NCBI GenBank assembly: GCA_964581355.1
Contig: CAZOOA010000039.1
Coordinates: forward strand, 1-25,525
Length of the DNA stretch: 25,525 bases
Direction of reading: 5' to 3'
From: CAZOOA01 sp964581355
Lineage (GTDB): Bacteria; Bacillota; Dethiobacteria; DTU022; UBA8154
Below are positions 14,162-22,309 of the stretch, in pieces (positions within the stretch are counted from its first letter, which is position 1; the number at the start of each line of letters is the position of its first letter). The notes under the pieces were generated by a model. That model did no database searches. It was given only the letters and a program-made list of their open reading frames with translations, and had not been told where the DNA came from. The translations under genes and the position numbers were made by a program.

Positions 14162-16246
14162 TTATTTTTTACCCAGCTCGTTCACTTTCTGCATCACTTC
14201 TCCCACGGAGTCGCCAAAGTTGGCCACTTCCTCGGGAGTGAAGCTGCAGAGAGCCAGCCGATCTTCTTCCAATTCCAGCTCCTTGAGGATATTCTTGACC
14301 CTGTTTACCCGACCCTGGGCCCAGAACATGGTTTTCTGGAAGGGACAGTCGTCTTTTTCATCTTCTGAACATCCTGCTACGATAACCGCATCGGCGCCCA
14401 GTTCAAAGGCCCGCAGCATATGGGTGGTATCGATCTTGGAAATACAGGGGAACTTTACCACGCCCACGTGGGCCGGTTTGTTCTTGACAAACCCGTCATT
14501 GAACTCGGGCAGGGCGTATGCCCCCAGGGAACAGGAAAGGACGGCTACAGCAGGAGAACCGTTGCGGGCAGCCACGGCATCTTTGACCGCCTGCTCCATC
14601 TGGTCTTCGGCTTCCATAATATAAGGTGTCCTGAATTCAATGGCCAGGTTGGGACATACTGTCAGGCAAAGGCCACAGGCCTGGCACTGGTGGTCACGAA
14701 TAATCAGCCCACCGTCAGCCCCGACTACGGGGACATTGTATGGACAGGTGCGCAGGCAGGTCAGGCAGTCGGCACATTTTTCCACGACCCGCTGGGCACC
14801 TGCAGCACAGCCCAGGCAGCGCCGGCTTTCCCAGACCGCCATGGCCATGGTGTATCCTTTTTCGATGGGTTTAAAGTTGTCGGAACGCTCTTCCGGGGTG
14901 AGCATGGGAATCTCCAGCCTGGGACTCTTTTTCACATATTCCGCCACATCTGCGGCCAATTCGGGAAGGGCCTCTTCTTCTTCCACCATGGAGCTGTGGA
15001 AAGACTTGCCTTCCAGGTAGTGTTGGATAGCCAAGACCGCCACACGAGCATGAGCCATGGCCTTAACAGCAGTGCTGGGGCCGGCGGCTACTTCCCCGCA
15101 GGCAAAAACACCTTCCACGGGAGTTTGCAGTGTATGGGGATCATAAACCAGGTTGCCCCGCTCATTAACCGGCAGTCCCGCCTTTTTCACTGCTTCCAGT
15201 TCGGAAGCCTGGCCAATGGCAAAAATAACTGTATCCCCGTTGATGGTCTTTTTGCTTTCTTCGTCAAAACAGGGATTAAACCGGCCTTCTTCATCAAAAA
15301 CAGCCGTACATTCTTTGCTTTCCAGCCCTGTGATCTTGCCGCCTTCGATCGTAATGGCGCTGGGACCCCAGGAACAGTGGAACTCCACGCCTTCCTCCTC
15401 GGCTTCTTCGATCTCCCAGGAAAAAGCGGGCATTTCTTCATGGGCTTCCAGGCAGGCCAGTCGAACCTTGGAAGCTCCGCAGCGCACAGCAGAACGGGCC
15501 ACGTCCATAGCAACGTTACCACCGCCGATGACAATGACCTCCCGGCCGTCCAACCGGTAATTTTCCCGCTTGGATGCTCTTAGAAACTGCAGGGCCATGA
15601 GCACATCTTCATGATCTGCACCAGGTATTGGCAGCCCCCGGCTGGCTGTTAAACCCGCTGCAATTAAAACAGCTTTAAACCCCTGGTTTTTCAGTTCATC
15701 CAGGGTGATATCGGTACCAAACTCCACACCGGTTTTAAATTCAACACCCATTTTTTTCAAGGCATCGATGTCCCTGTCCACCGTTTCATCGGGCAGACGA
15801 TAAAGCGGGATAAAATTCCGCGGTGCTCCCCCCAGGTCTTTCTCCCGCTCAAAAACAACGACTTTGCATCCTTCCAGGGCCAAATCGAATGCGGCAATCT
15901 GTCCTGCAGGACCTGAACCGATTATGGCAATCTTTTTGTTTTCATCGGCAGGCGGGGCCTGGATATCAGCCTGGCCGTACTCCACGGCAGCCCGTTTGAG
16001 GCCCCGGATGGAGAGAGCATCATCCACGTTGTGGCGGCGGCATTCATCCTCACAATGGTGAGCACAGATAGTGCCGCAAACGGAAGATAGAGGATTGACC
16101 CGCTTGATTACTTCCAGGGAACGATCAAAATCACCGATAGCAATTAAACGCAGGTATTCCCGGGCCTCCTGGTGAATCGGGCAGGCTGCCTGGCATGGAG
16201 GCAGACCGCTGACACCTTCCACGAGCCCGGTGTTGTTGTTTGACAT
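14162..16246 (-). CDS. GltD-like NAD(P)H flavoprotein fused to two [4Fe-4S] motifs and an MvhD-like domain
   Basis: A 694-residue cytoplasmic electron-transfer protein. In order: a GltD-type N-terminal Fe-S region (C18, C22, C57, C61, C65, C69); an FAD domain (GSGPAG, 110-115); an NAD(P)H domain (GGGNVAMD, 241-248); two ferredoxin motifs (C491-C494-C497-C501 and C521-C524-C527-C531); and a C-terminal domain like the delta subunit of methyl-viologen-reducing hydrogenase (about 565-690). MvhD links heterodisulfide reductase to hydrogenase, so this protein probably passes electrons between NAD(P)H and a partner such as an HdrA-type complex; none is in the window. The MvhD CxxC motif is reduced to one Cys (C572); C601, C626 and C634 remain. 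The ATG at 16246 has AAGGAG eight bases upstream, preferred to an ATG at 16282 without one. Confidence 0.9.
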   Translation of the reverse strand: MSNNNTGLVEGVSGLPPCQAACPIHQEAREYLRLIAIGDFDRSLEVIKRVNPLSSVCGTICAHHCEDECRRHNVDDALSIRGLKRAAVEYGQADIQAPPADENKKIAIIGSGPAGQIAAFDLALEGCKVVVFEREKDLGGAPRNFIPLYRLPDETVDRDIDALKKMGVEFKTGVEFGTDITLDELKNQGFKAVLIAAGLTASRGLPIPGADHEDVLMALQFLRASKRENYRLDGREVIVIGGGNVAMDVARSAVRCGASKVRLACLEAHEEMPAFSWEIEEAEEEGVEFHCSWGPSAITIEGGKITGLESKECTAVFDEEGRFNPCFDEESKKTINGDTVIFAIGQASELEAVKKAGLPVNERGNLVYDPHTLQTPVEGVFACGEVAAGPSTAVKAMAHARVAVLAIQHYLEGKSFHSSMVEEEEALPELAADVAEYVKKSPRLEIPMLTPEERSDNFKPIEKGYTMAMAVWESRRCLGCAAGAQRVVEKCADCLTCLRTCPYNVPVVGADGGLIIRDHQCQACGLCLTVCPNLAIEFRTPYIMEAEDQMEQAVKDAVAARNGSPAVAVLSCSLGAYALPEFNDGFVKNKPAHVGVVKFPCISKIDTTHMLRAFELGADAVIVAGCSEDEKDDCPFQKTMFWAQGRVNRVKNILKELELEEDRLALCSFTPEEVANFGDSVGEVMQKVNELGKK

Positions 16247-16623
16247 TACTTTCACTCCTTCATGTATAAAAATATTGAGCATCCGTCCGTTACCAGGTAA
16301 AAAACCATATCCAGTGTATATTAATTCTTCTTCCAGTCCATTTTTCCTGCCAGAAGATTGTTTTTTTCTTCACAAAGAAGCCGGAACTTTCAACAAGCAG
16401 GATAATAGGCATAACAAGGATAAACTGCTCTACTCTTGATAATTTTCTTGCAAATATAACAGGAGTTGGGAAGGAAAAAGAGAATAAATATTCAGAAAGG
16501 ACTGAGTCAAGGCATTAGCAACAGGACATTAATCGCCTGCCAAGGGTTGCTAACCCTGGACGTTCCTTTTAAGAAAGAGTTGTAATGCACTGAATAATTA
16601 GGAGGTCAGAATCTTATACGCTG
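16247..16623. other. divergent intergenic region
   Basis: This gap separates the minus-strand fusion gene from the plus-strand carbonic anhydrase homologue. It is AT-rich and holds a small AGGGTT/AACCCT hairpin near 16543-16558 and a first GGAGGTCAG at 16601-16609 that recurs at 16627-16635. No convincing -35/-10 pair was found for either gene, and no protein is recognisable. Confidence 0.4.
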
Positions 16624-16665
16624 AAAGGAGGTCAGGTCATTGCTTTTGGCAATGACCGCAAACTC
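16624..16665 (+). promoter_or_regulatory. Shine-Dalgarno separated from the start codon by a perfect hairpin
   Basis: AAAGGAGG (16624-16631) is 34 bases from the ATG at 16666. Between them GGTCATTGC (16635-16643) and GCAATGACC (16649-16657) form a perfect 9-bp stem with a 5-base loop. Folding leaves about 11 unpaired bases between ribosome-binding site and start. The same site could instead serve an in-frame ATT at 16639 or a 21-codon TTG frame at 16640-16705 that overlaps the gene start. Confidence 0.6.
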
Positions 16666-17208
16666 ATGCTACGTATTCCTTATAATGGGAAAAGACCGGT
16701 TGTAAAAAGTGGGGCTTTCGTCGCACCAACAGCAGTCCTTATTGGTGATGTAACCGTAGAACCCGGGGCAAGCATCTGGTTCGGCGCCGTACTGCGAGGG
16801 GACCTGGGATCGATTGTGGTGAAAAAAGGTGCCAGTGTCCAGGATAACGTTGTGGTTCACGTGCTTCCTCAAGGCCAAACGCTTATCCAGGAAGATGTTA
16901 CTATCGGGCACGGTGTAGTGCTGCATAACTGCACTATCGGCCGCGGCGCAGTGGTAGGAATTAATTCCGTTGTCCTGGATTTTGCTAATATAGGCGAGGA
17001 GGCTGTAATCGCCGCAGGCAGTGTGGTTGGAGACAAGAGCGAAATACCGCCCCGTCATCTTGCTGCCGGCACACCTGCCCAGGTGAAAAAGGAGCTTTCA
17101 GGCAACTCCCTCTGGTACATGCAGCAGGGCATAGCTGTTTATGCCCAACTTCGGGACACTTACCTGGAAGACGGAGTGGGTGTGGTTCAAGATGAAGGAA
17201 CCACGTAA
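16666..17208 (+). CDS. gamma-carbonic anhydrase-like hexapeptide-repeat protein
   Basis: A 180-residue left-handed beta-helix protein of the gamma-carbonic anhydrase/YrdA/PaaY group, probably a homotrimer with metal at subunit interfaces. Hexapeptide repeats run from about residue 12 to 135. The three zinc/iron-binding histidines are in place: H65 (NVVVHV), H82 and H87 (TIGHGVVLHNC, five apart as in Cam). It is therefore likely catalytic for CO2/bicarbonate or a related thioester hydrolase; sequence alone does not separate these. The C-terminal helix (about 150-170) is typical. The ATG start matches family N-termini (MLRIPYNGKRP), although its ribosome-binding site lies 34 bases upstream beyond a hairpin. 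It is divergent from the flavoprotein fusion. The roughly 200 bases after it hold no recognisable gene. Confidence 0.92.
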   Translation: MLRIPYNGKRPVVKSGAFVAPTAVLIGDVTVEPGASIWFGAVLRGDLGSIVVKKGASVQDNVVVHVLPQGQTLIQEDVTIGHGVVLHNCTIGRGAVVGINSVVLDFANIGEEAVIAAGSVVGDKSEIPPRHLAAGTPAQVKKELSGNSLWYMQQGIAVYAQLRDTYLEDGVGVVQDEGTT

Positions 17209-17404
17209 GCTCTGCAGCAGTCAAGCAGTGGAGTTTTGCGTAAAAAGGGAATATTAATTGAAGCAGCGGCCAACAGCCTACTTCTTTGGCTTTCCTTAAT
17301 GGTTCTGGCCTGGCTTGTCCAGCTTGGAACAACCCCAAGAGGCCTGTACAGGACAACTATCCCTTGTTTTCCGGATGAGCAACAGGAAAGGGGTGGTAAT
17401 TGGT

Positions 17405-18238
17405 TTATTTTAGACGAGCCAGAAAATTATGGGCATTGTCCCAGAGAAGCTTCCGTTCCAGTTCATGGCCCAGGTTCATACTGCAGAGTGTTTTTACGCT
17501 TTCGGCGGGACTGCTTTCCAGAAAAGGAAAATCGCTGCCGTAAAGTATCCGGTCCGGAAAGCGGATAATTATCTCTTTTACTGTTCCCAGGGGTACAGAA
17601 AACTTGTGGGTGTCGAACAAGAAAGCTGTATCCAGGTACAAACCGGGATATTCCTCTAACAGTTCAGCATAAACATGAGATTCATATAAGCCCATGTGAG
17701 GGATAACCAGGTTTAATTCCGGGTAGCGGCATAAAAGGCGTTCTACGTATTTTACACCCAGATTATCCTGGGGCAGTGGAAAAGTTGTGGCATGGATAAC
17801 CACAGCTTTTTGCCTTTCCATAACCGCTTCGTAAACCGGAAACAATTTTTCATCATCGGCGCGAAAGCCTTTGACCAGTAACTGCAGCTTAAACCCGTAA
17901 AACCCATACTCATCCAGGGCTGTATGCAAAACATTTTTTAAGTTGGAATCACGGGGGTGAACGCAGCCAAAGGGAAAGAAAAAATCATCTTCTGCTGCAA
18001 ATTCATACACCCAACGGTTTATTTCCAGGGACATATCCGGCTTATGGGCATAAACCAGTAAAAACGCTTTATCTACGCCCGTATCTTTTAAAAACTGCTT
18101 CTTTTTGTCTGGAGGCCAGCGGTAAGGAATCTTCCAACCCGCCCTGGAAAACCAGTCATGCACTGCATAGTAGAGTTTTTCCGGGAAAAAATGGACATGC
18201 CCGTCACAAACAGGATGCTGCTCAGTTCCTCTTTCCAT
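17405..18238 (-). CDS. amidohydrolase-2 family TIM-barrel metal-dependent hydrolase
   Basis: A 277-residue protein of the ACMSD/4-oxalomesaconate hydratase-type amidohydrolase family. The metal-binding HxH is H14/H16 (DGHVHF), followed by K117 in FKLQ, H149 (VVIHAT), H181 (IPHMG) and the catalytic D236 (LYGSDFPF). These are the standard barrel positions, so the metal site looks intact. The substrate is unknown; decarboxylation or hydrolysis of a carboxylic acid is typical of relatives. The ATG has GGGAGG nine bases upstream. It lies 70 bases downstream of the PAS/GGDEF/HD-GYP gene on the same strand and may be cotranscribed with it. The 196 bases before it on the map, up to the carbonic anhydrase stop, show no gene. 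Confidence 0.88.
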   Translation of the reverse strand: MERGTEQHPVCDGHVHFFPEKLYYAVHDWFSRAGWKIPYRWPPDKKKQFLKDTGVDKAFLLVYAHKPDMSLEINRWVYEFAAEDDFFFPFGCVHPRDSNLKNVLHTALDEYGFYGFKLQLLVKGFRADDEKLFPVYEAVMERQKAVVIHATTFPLPQDNLGVKYVERLLCRYPELNLVIPHMGLYESHVYAELLEEYPGLYLDTAFLFDTHKFSVPLGTVKEIIIRFPDRILYGSDFPFLESSPAESVKTLCSMNLGHELERKLLWDNAHNFLARLK

Positions 18239-18308
18239 TACGAAACGCCTCCCAAAGAATCACCAGGCCTCTGTGAGTTTGAGCGGGATTAAAAAACCCG
18301 GGAAAAAG

Positions 18309-20945
18309 CTACTCTTTACTTTGATTAGACATGAGATCAATAAAAAGATCGACCAGGTGAGGGTCAAATTGCGTGCCGCGACAGCGCTCCAGTTCCAGCA
18401 AGGCTTCGTCAGAAGCACGGGGGGTTTGGTACGGCCTTACGCTGGTCATGGCATCATATGCATCAACAATAGACAGGATGCGGCTGCAAATATGTATGTC
18501 CTTTCCTTTTAGGCCCTGGGGATATCCTGCCCCGTTCCACCATTCGTGATGCTGCAAAATCATTTCTGCAATAGGAGTCAGGTCTGGAGTGGTTTTCGCA
18601 ATACGGTAACCTATTTCACAATGTTTTTTCATTTCCTCCCATTCATCACGGGTAAGCTTTCCTTGCTTGAATAGAATTTGATCGGGAACCCCGATTTTTC
18701 CAATATCATGAAGCTTGGAAAGGAGCACAAGGTCATTCATTTCATGGGAAGCAAGCCCAACGGCTTCCCCCAGTCGAGTGGCCAACATCTCAAGACGCTC
18801 TGCATGCCCCTGGGTGATAAAATCTCTCTCTCCCAAGCTGACCATCAAGGTTTCAATAATGCTGCTGCGAACACTTTTCTTTTGCGATAGCTTGTCCTTG
18901 TACATGTTATTATCAGCTTGTCGATATATTTCCAAAAGAGAGCTATCGTCGTTTTCTGATGTGCCCATCCCCAGGGAAATACTAAATTTTTTTTGAGGAA
19001 ACTGTTGGTTAAAATCTTTTACACCGGACAGAATTCTGCGGCATATTTCGCCACATTCCCTTTTATTGGCACCAGGCAAGATGACCCCGATCTCATCACC
19101 GCCTATCCGCGCCACAATATCTTCTGAACGTAACACCTTTCTCAAGATTTCAGAGATGGAAATTAATATCTCATCCCCTTTTTCATGCCCCAGGGTGTCA
19201 TTTACTTCTTTCAGACCATCGATATCACAGGTTATCACACTGACGGGGAAACATCTTTCTTGCTCCAGCAATTGCAACTTATTTTCAAAATAGGACCGGT
19301 TAAACAAACCGGTCAATTCATCATGCGAGTTTAGATAGCTGAGACGATCCTCGGTCTTCTTTTGACCCGTTATATCCAGCAGGAATCCTTCAATAAATTC
19401 CAGCTCATTGTTGTGATCAAGAACCGCCTGGCCGGCCTGTTTCGTCCAAACCCAATTACCCTGCCGATCTTTCAGGCGAACATCGATTTCAAAATGCTCT
19501 CCTCCTTCTTTTTCCAGGAAGGAAAGCACTTTTTGGTTAAAAAGCTCAAGATCTTCCGGATGTAAAAGGTCCAACCAGCACAGTTTCCCATCCAGGAAAT
19601 CCTGCACCGCATAGCCCAGCAGGCTTTCTACCGCATCATTAACATATAATACCGGAAAACGGGGTTTATTCTGCAGCAAATAAATTACCCCTGGAAAAAA
19701 ATCTGCAACCAGACTAAATCTCCACTCTGAAGAAGCCAGCCTGGCTTCTGCCTCCTTTTTATCAGTGATATCTTTTAGCAACCCCTTAAGTCCGCGAATA
19801 TTGCCCACACTATCTTGCAATGGTGACAATATTAGCTCTACAAATAACATCCGACCATCTTTGCGGCGAAGTTTTAGCACCTGTTTTTCCCGCTCACCCT
19901 TTAACAGAACAGATCCACAAATATTTTCAACCTGGTCCATATCCATACATATTTTCCTTGGATCAATATCCAAAAGTTCCTGCCGGGAATAACCCAAAAG
20001 CGAGCAAAAGGAATTATTGAAATAGACGACACCGTTTGCCAGGTCAACTTCATAATACCCTTCTTGAATATTTTCTACAATCTCGCGGTAGCGTTCTTCA
20101 GAAATTCGATATGCTTCTTCCTTACGCTTGCGGGCTAAACCATCAGTTACCCCCAGGGTAAAAATACTCAGCAAACGCTGGGTGCCCGGCTCCTGAAGCT
20201 CTTCATGACCAAATAAAAGGCAAAATCCTTTAACCTCACCCAATTCAAGTAGAGGTAAAAGAGCCCATTGAGCTTTTTCTTCCACAGCCTCTTTTTGCAG
20301 TTCATGAGAATAAACAGGGGTGCCTTCCAAGCTCTCGGGCATTGCTTTTTGAATGATCTTTTCAGCCCAAACCCTGTTGAAGTTACTGCTACAGCAGACC
20401 ATCAGGGGAAGGTTTTTTTCCAACAGGTAGATTCCCCCTTCTTCGGCATCGGAGAAGGAAAGGGCAAGCTCCAGGGAGAAGGACAAAAAACTATTAATAT
20501 CCATGGAAGCATCATCAGAAAAGGCCAGTTGATTCATTATCTCCAGTTCCCGGTTACGCAAGCGGAGCGTGTGTTCCAGGTTCTTTTGCCAGGTCACATC
20601 CCTGGCGACGGCCTCTACTGCAATGCCCTCTTTACTGTCTTGATAAACAGGGAAAAGCCATAACTCAGTCCAGACCAGGTGGCCCCGGCAATGTTTCCAA
20701 CGAATGGAATGAGGACCTGTGGGAACATGGCCAGTTTTTAGTTTTTTTTGAAGTTCAGCAATAAGCTCCCGGTCTTCGTGGTGAATTAATGTCAACCAGA
20801 AATACGGGTCCGATTCGCAGGTCTCTTTGGAATAACCGGCAACAGCAACAGCCAGGGGGGCCAGGGATTGTAAGCCCTCTTCTATAGTAATTCGAATATT
20901 GATTGTAGATGTTTTTGTGTCCACTACCTGTTTACCTCCCTTCAT
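18309..20945 (-). CDS. PAS/GAF sensor with GGDEF and HD-GYP domains (c-di-GMP turnover)
   Basis: An 878-residue soluble signalling protein without membrane segments. In order: an N-terminal PAS-like region (about 25-118), a GAF-like region (135-270), PAS (280-396), PAS (402-528), GGDEF (532-688) and HD-GYP (690-870). GGDEF proteins make c-di-GMP and HD-GYP proteins hydrolyse it. The cyclase signature reads GGDEI (615-619), keeping the catalytic acidic pair, so synthesis remains possible. The phosphodiesterase residues HD (746-747) in HDIGK, HH (799-800) and GYP (806-808) are intact. It begins at ATG 20945 with AAGGG seven bases upstream; a GTG at codon 8 with GGGAGG ten bases upstream is an equal alternative. 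It starts 24 bases after the second HD-GYP gene, so the two probably form an operon. Confidence 0.94.
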   Translation of the reverse strand: MKGGKQVVDTKTSTINIRITIEEGLQSLAPLAVAVAGYSKETCESDPYFWLTLIHHEDRELIAELQKKLKTGHVPTGPHSIRWKHCRGHLVWTELWLFPVYQDSKEGIAVEAVARDVTWQKNLEHTLRLRNRELEIMNQLAFSDDASMDINSFLSFSLELALSFSDAEEGGIYLLEKNLPLMVCCSSNFNRVWAEKIIQKAMPESLEGTPVYSHELQKEAVEEKAQWALLPLLELGEVKGFCLLFGHEELQEPGTQRLLSIFTLGVTDGLARKRKEEAYRISEERYREIVENIQEGYYEVDLANGVVYFNNSFCSLLGYSRQELLDIDPRKICMDMDQVENICGSVLLKGEREKQVLKLRRKDGRMLFVELILSPLQDSVGNIRGLKGLLKDITDKKEAEARLASSEWRFSLVADFFPGVIYLLQNKPRFPVLYVNDAVESLLGYAVQDFLDGKLCWLDLLHPEDLELFNQKVLSFLEKEGGEHFEIDVRLKDRQGNWVWTKQAGQAVLDHNNELEFIEGFLLDITGQKKTEDRLSYLNSHDELTGLFNRSYFENKLQLLEQERCFPVSVITCDIDGLKEVNDTLGHEKGDEILISISEILRKVLRSEDIVARIGGDEIGVILPGANKRECGEICRRILSGVKDFNQQFPQKKFSISLGMGTSENDDSSLLEIYRQADNNMYKDKLSQKKSVRSSIIETLMVSLGERDFITQGHAERLEMLATRLGEAVGLASHEMNDLVLLSKLHDIGKIGVPDQILFKQGKLTRDEWEEMKKHCEIGYRIAKTTPDLTPIAEMILQHHEWWNGAGYPQGLKGKDIHICSRILSIVDAYDAMTSVRPYQTPRASDEALLELERCRGTQFDPHLVDLFIDLMSNQSKE

Positions 20946-20969
20946 CCAGCAACCCTTGGTAAAAAATGG

Positions 20970-22130
20970 TCAGCATACTTTTTCAATAAATACTGTCAAA
21001 TCTTCAGATAAATCGACAATTCGTTTTTCCTCGCCTGATTCATCATGGACTTTTACTATGGGACGAAAGGGAATACTGCGGTACGTTCCGAGAATGGTTC
21101 CCATCTCCCCGGTATTTAATTGAACCCTGGAACCTACAGGGAAGAAAGAAATGTTACGGATAAAGTAATTCAGCAGTTCATTATCAAATTGCTGGGCATT
21201 GCTAAAAAGGATTTCCAGTCCCTGGTGATGAGAATAAGCTTTTCTGTATGTCCGAGCACTGGTTAAGGCATCGTATACATCCACAATGCCCAAAATTTTA
21301 CTCCAGGTATGAATAGCACTGCCTTTCAGTCCATGAGGATAACCGCTCCCATCAAACCGCTCATGGTGCTGCAGCACTCCTTCAAGGACTGGTTTTTTTA
21401 GACCGGAACCTTCTTCAGAAAGCCGGAAAAAGCTGTACATGGAATGCATTTTTACCCGGGCAAATTCTTCATCTGTCAGCTCACCCTCTTTGTTAAATAT
21501 TTTAGGAGGTATGTCCAACTTTCCGATATCATGAAGCATACCAGCTAAAGCGATATTCTTTATATCTTCCAGTTCCATCCGGGACAGGCAGCCCAGGTAG
21601 GCGGCAAAAATAGAAACATTAACAGAGTGAGACAAATAGTAATTATCAATTTTCTTTAACATTGCAATCTGAATCAACATCTCCGGGTGTAACAAGATTT
21701 TCCTGGCCAGGTGGGCGGTAACACTGTATAACTCCTCCAGGTGCGGTTGCACCTTGCGGTTCTTGTAAATCTCATTAATAACCCCGTAAACGCTTGCATA
21801 CAACTCTTTTGCTTCTTGATCCGCTATTTCTTCAGGAATACCCACTAGCTGCTCTTCAACCTCTTTCTGCCTGGCTATACTATCATGCAGAGTATGATCT
21901 TCCGTCAAAAACGCCCTGCCTTGTCTCGTTTTTTCTTTTCCTTGAATAGCAGCAGGTCTATGTACCAGGCAATATTTTTCCCTATCCAGGTTCCTTAACA
22001 ACTCCAGGGTGTTTGCCTGCAGTACCGTTTCTTTCTTGAGCAAAAGCACCCCGAAGCGGGGACAGAAAATATTCTCCGCCAAAATTAAGCCCGGCTGCAG
22101 ATCCTTTATTTTCACTCGTTGAAACTCCAT
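20970..22130 (-). CDS. HD-GYP domain phosphodiesterase
   Basis: A 386-residue response-type HD-GYP protein, probably hydrolysing c-di-GMP to pGpG or GMP. The N-terminal region (about 1-60, KIKDLQPGLILAENIF) resembles the small beta domain often found before HD-GYP. The HD-GYP core runs from about 110 to 330 with HD at 200-201 (HDIGK), HH at 255-256 and GYP at 263-265 in the typical DGSGYP-GL-G context. A C-terminal beta extension (about 335-386, VGSRVQLNTGEMG) also occurs in relatives. The start is the ATG at 22128-22130 with GAAGGTG eight bases upstream; a GTG 48 bases earlier has no ribosome-binding site. It is the first gene of a likely two-gene c-di-GMP operon with a candidate promoter just upstream. 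Confidence 0.93.
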   Translation of the reverse strand: MEFQRVKIKDLQPGLILAENIFCPRFGVLLLKKETVLQANTLELLRNLDREKYCLVHRPAAIQGKEKTRQGRAFLTEDHTLHDSIARQKEVEEQLVGIPEEIADQEAKELYASVYGVINEIYKNRKVQPHLEELYSVTAHLARKILLHPEMLIQIAMLKKIDNYYLSHSVNVSIFAAYLGCLSRMELEDIKNIALAGMLHDIGKLDIPPKIFNKEGELTDEEFARVKMHSMYSFFRLSEEGSGLKKPVLEGVLQHHERFDGSGYPHGLKGSAIHTWSKILGIVDVYDALTSARTYRKAYSHHQGLEILFSNAQQFDNELLNYFIRNISFFPVGSRVQLNTGEMGTILGTYRSIPFRPIVKVHDESGEEKRIVDLSEDLTVFIEKVC

Positions 22131-22180
22131 AAAATCATCACCTTCAAAATGTCTAAAGCTGGAGGTTATGGAAAGCACTA

Positions 22181-22210
22181 CTTATATACTGGCACTTATA
22201 CTATTGTCCA
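22181..22210 (-). promoter_or_regulatory. candidate promoter of the c-di-GMP operon
   Basis: Minus-strand TGGACA (22205-22210) lies 16 bases from TATATA (22183-22188) or 18 from TATAAG (22181-22186). It is in the gap between cinA and the HD-GYP gene, about 50-60 bases before the HD-GYP start. Confidence 0.4.
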
Positions 22211-22309
22211 TATACCTTAAAATATCCTTTTTTTCTACGCTTTTCCCCATTTAATTTCTAATTTCAAATTTTTCGAACCCAAGCCGGCAAGGAAAACTTA
22301 ATTTTCATG

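Noticed and set aside
14420..15583. Long plus-strand frame opposite the flavoprotein fusion
   Set aside because: Antisense shadow of a strongly supported gene; no domain is recognisable.
18239..18308. GGG...CCC hairpin as a terminator after the PAS/GGDEF gene
   Set aside because: Only three G-C pairs next to mismatched T/T positions; too weak to call.
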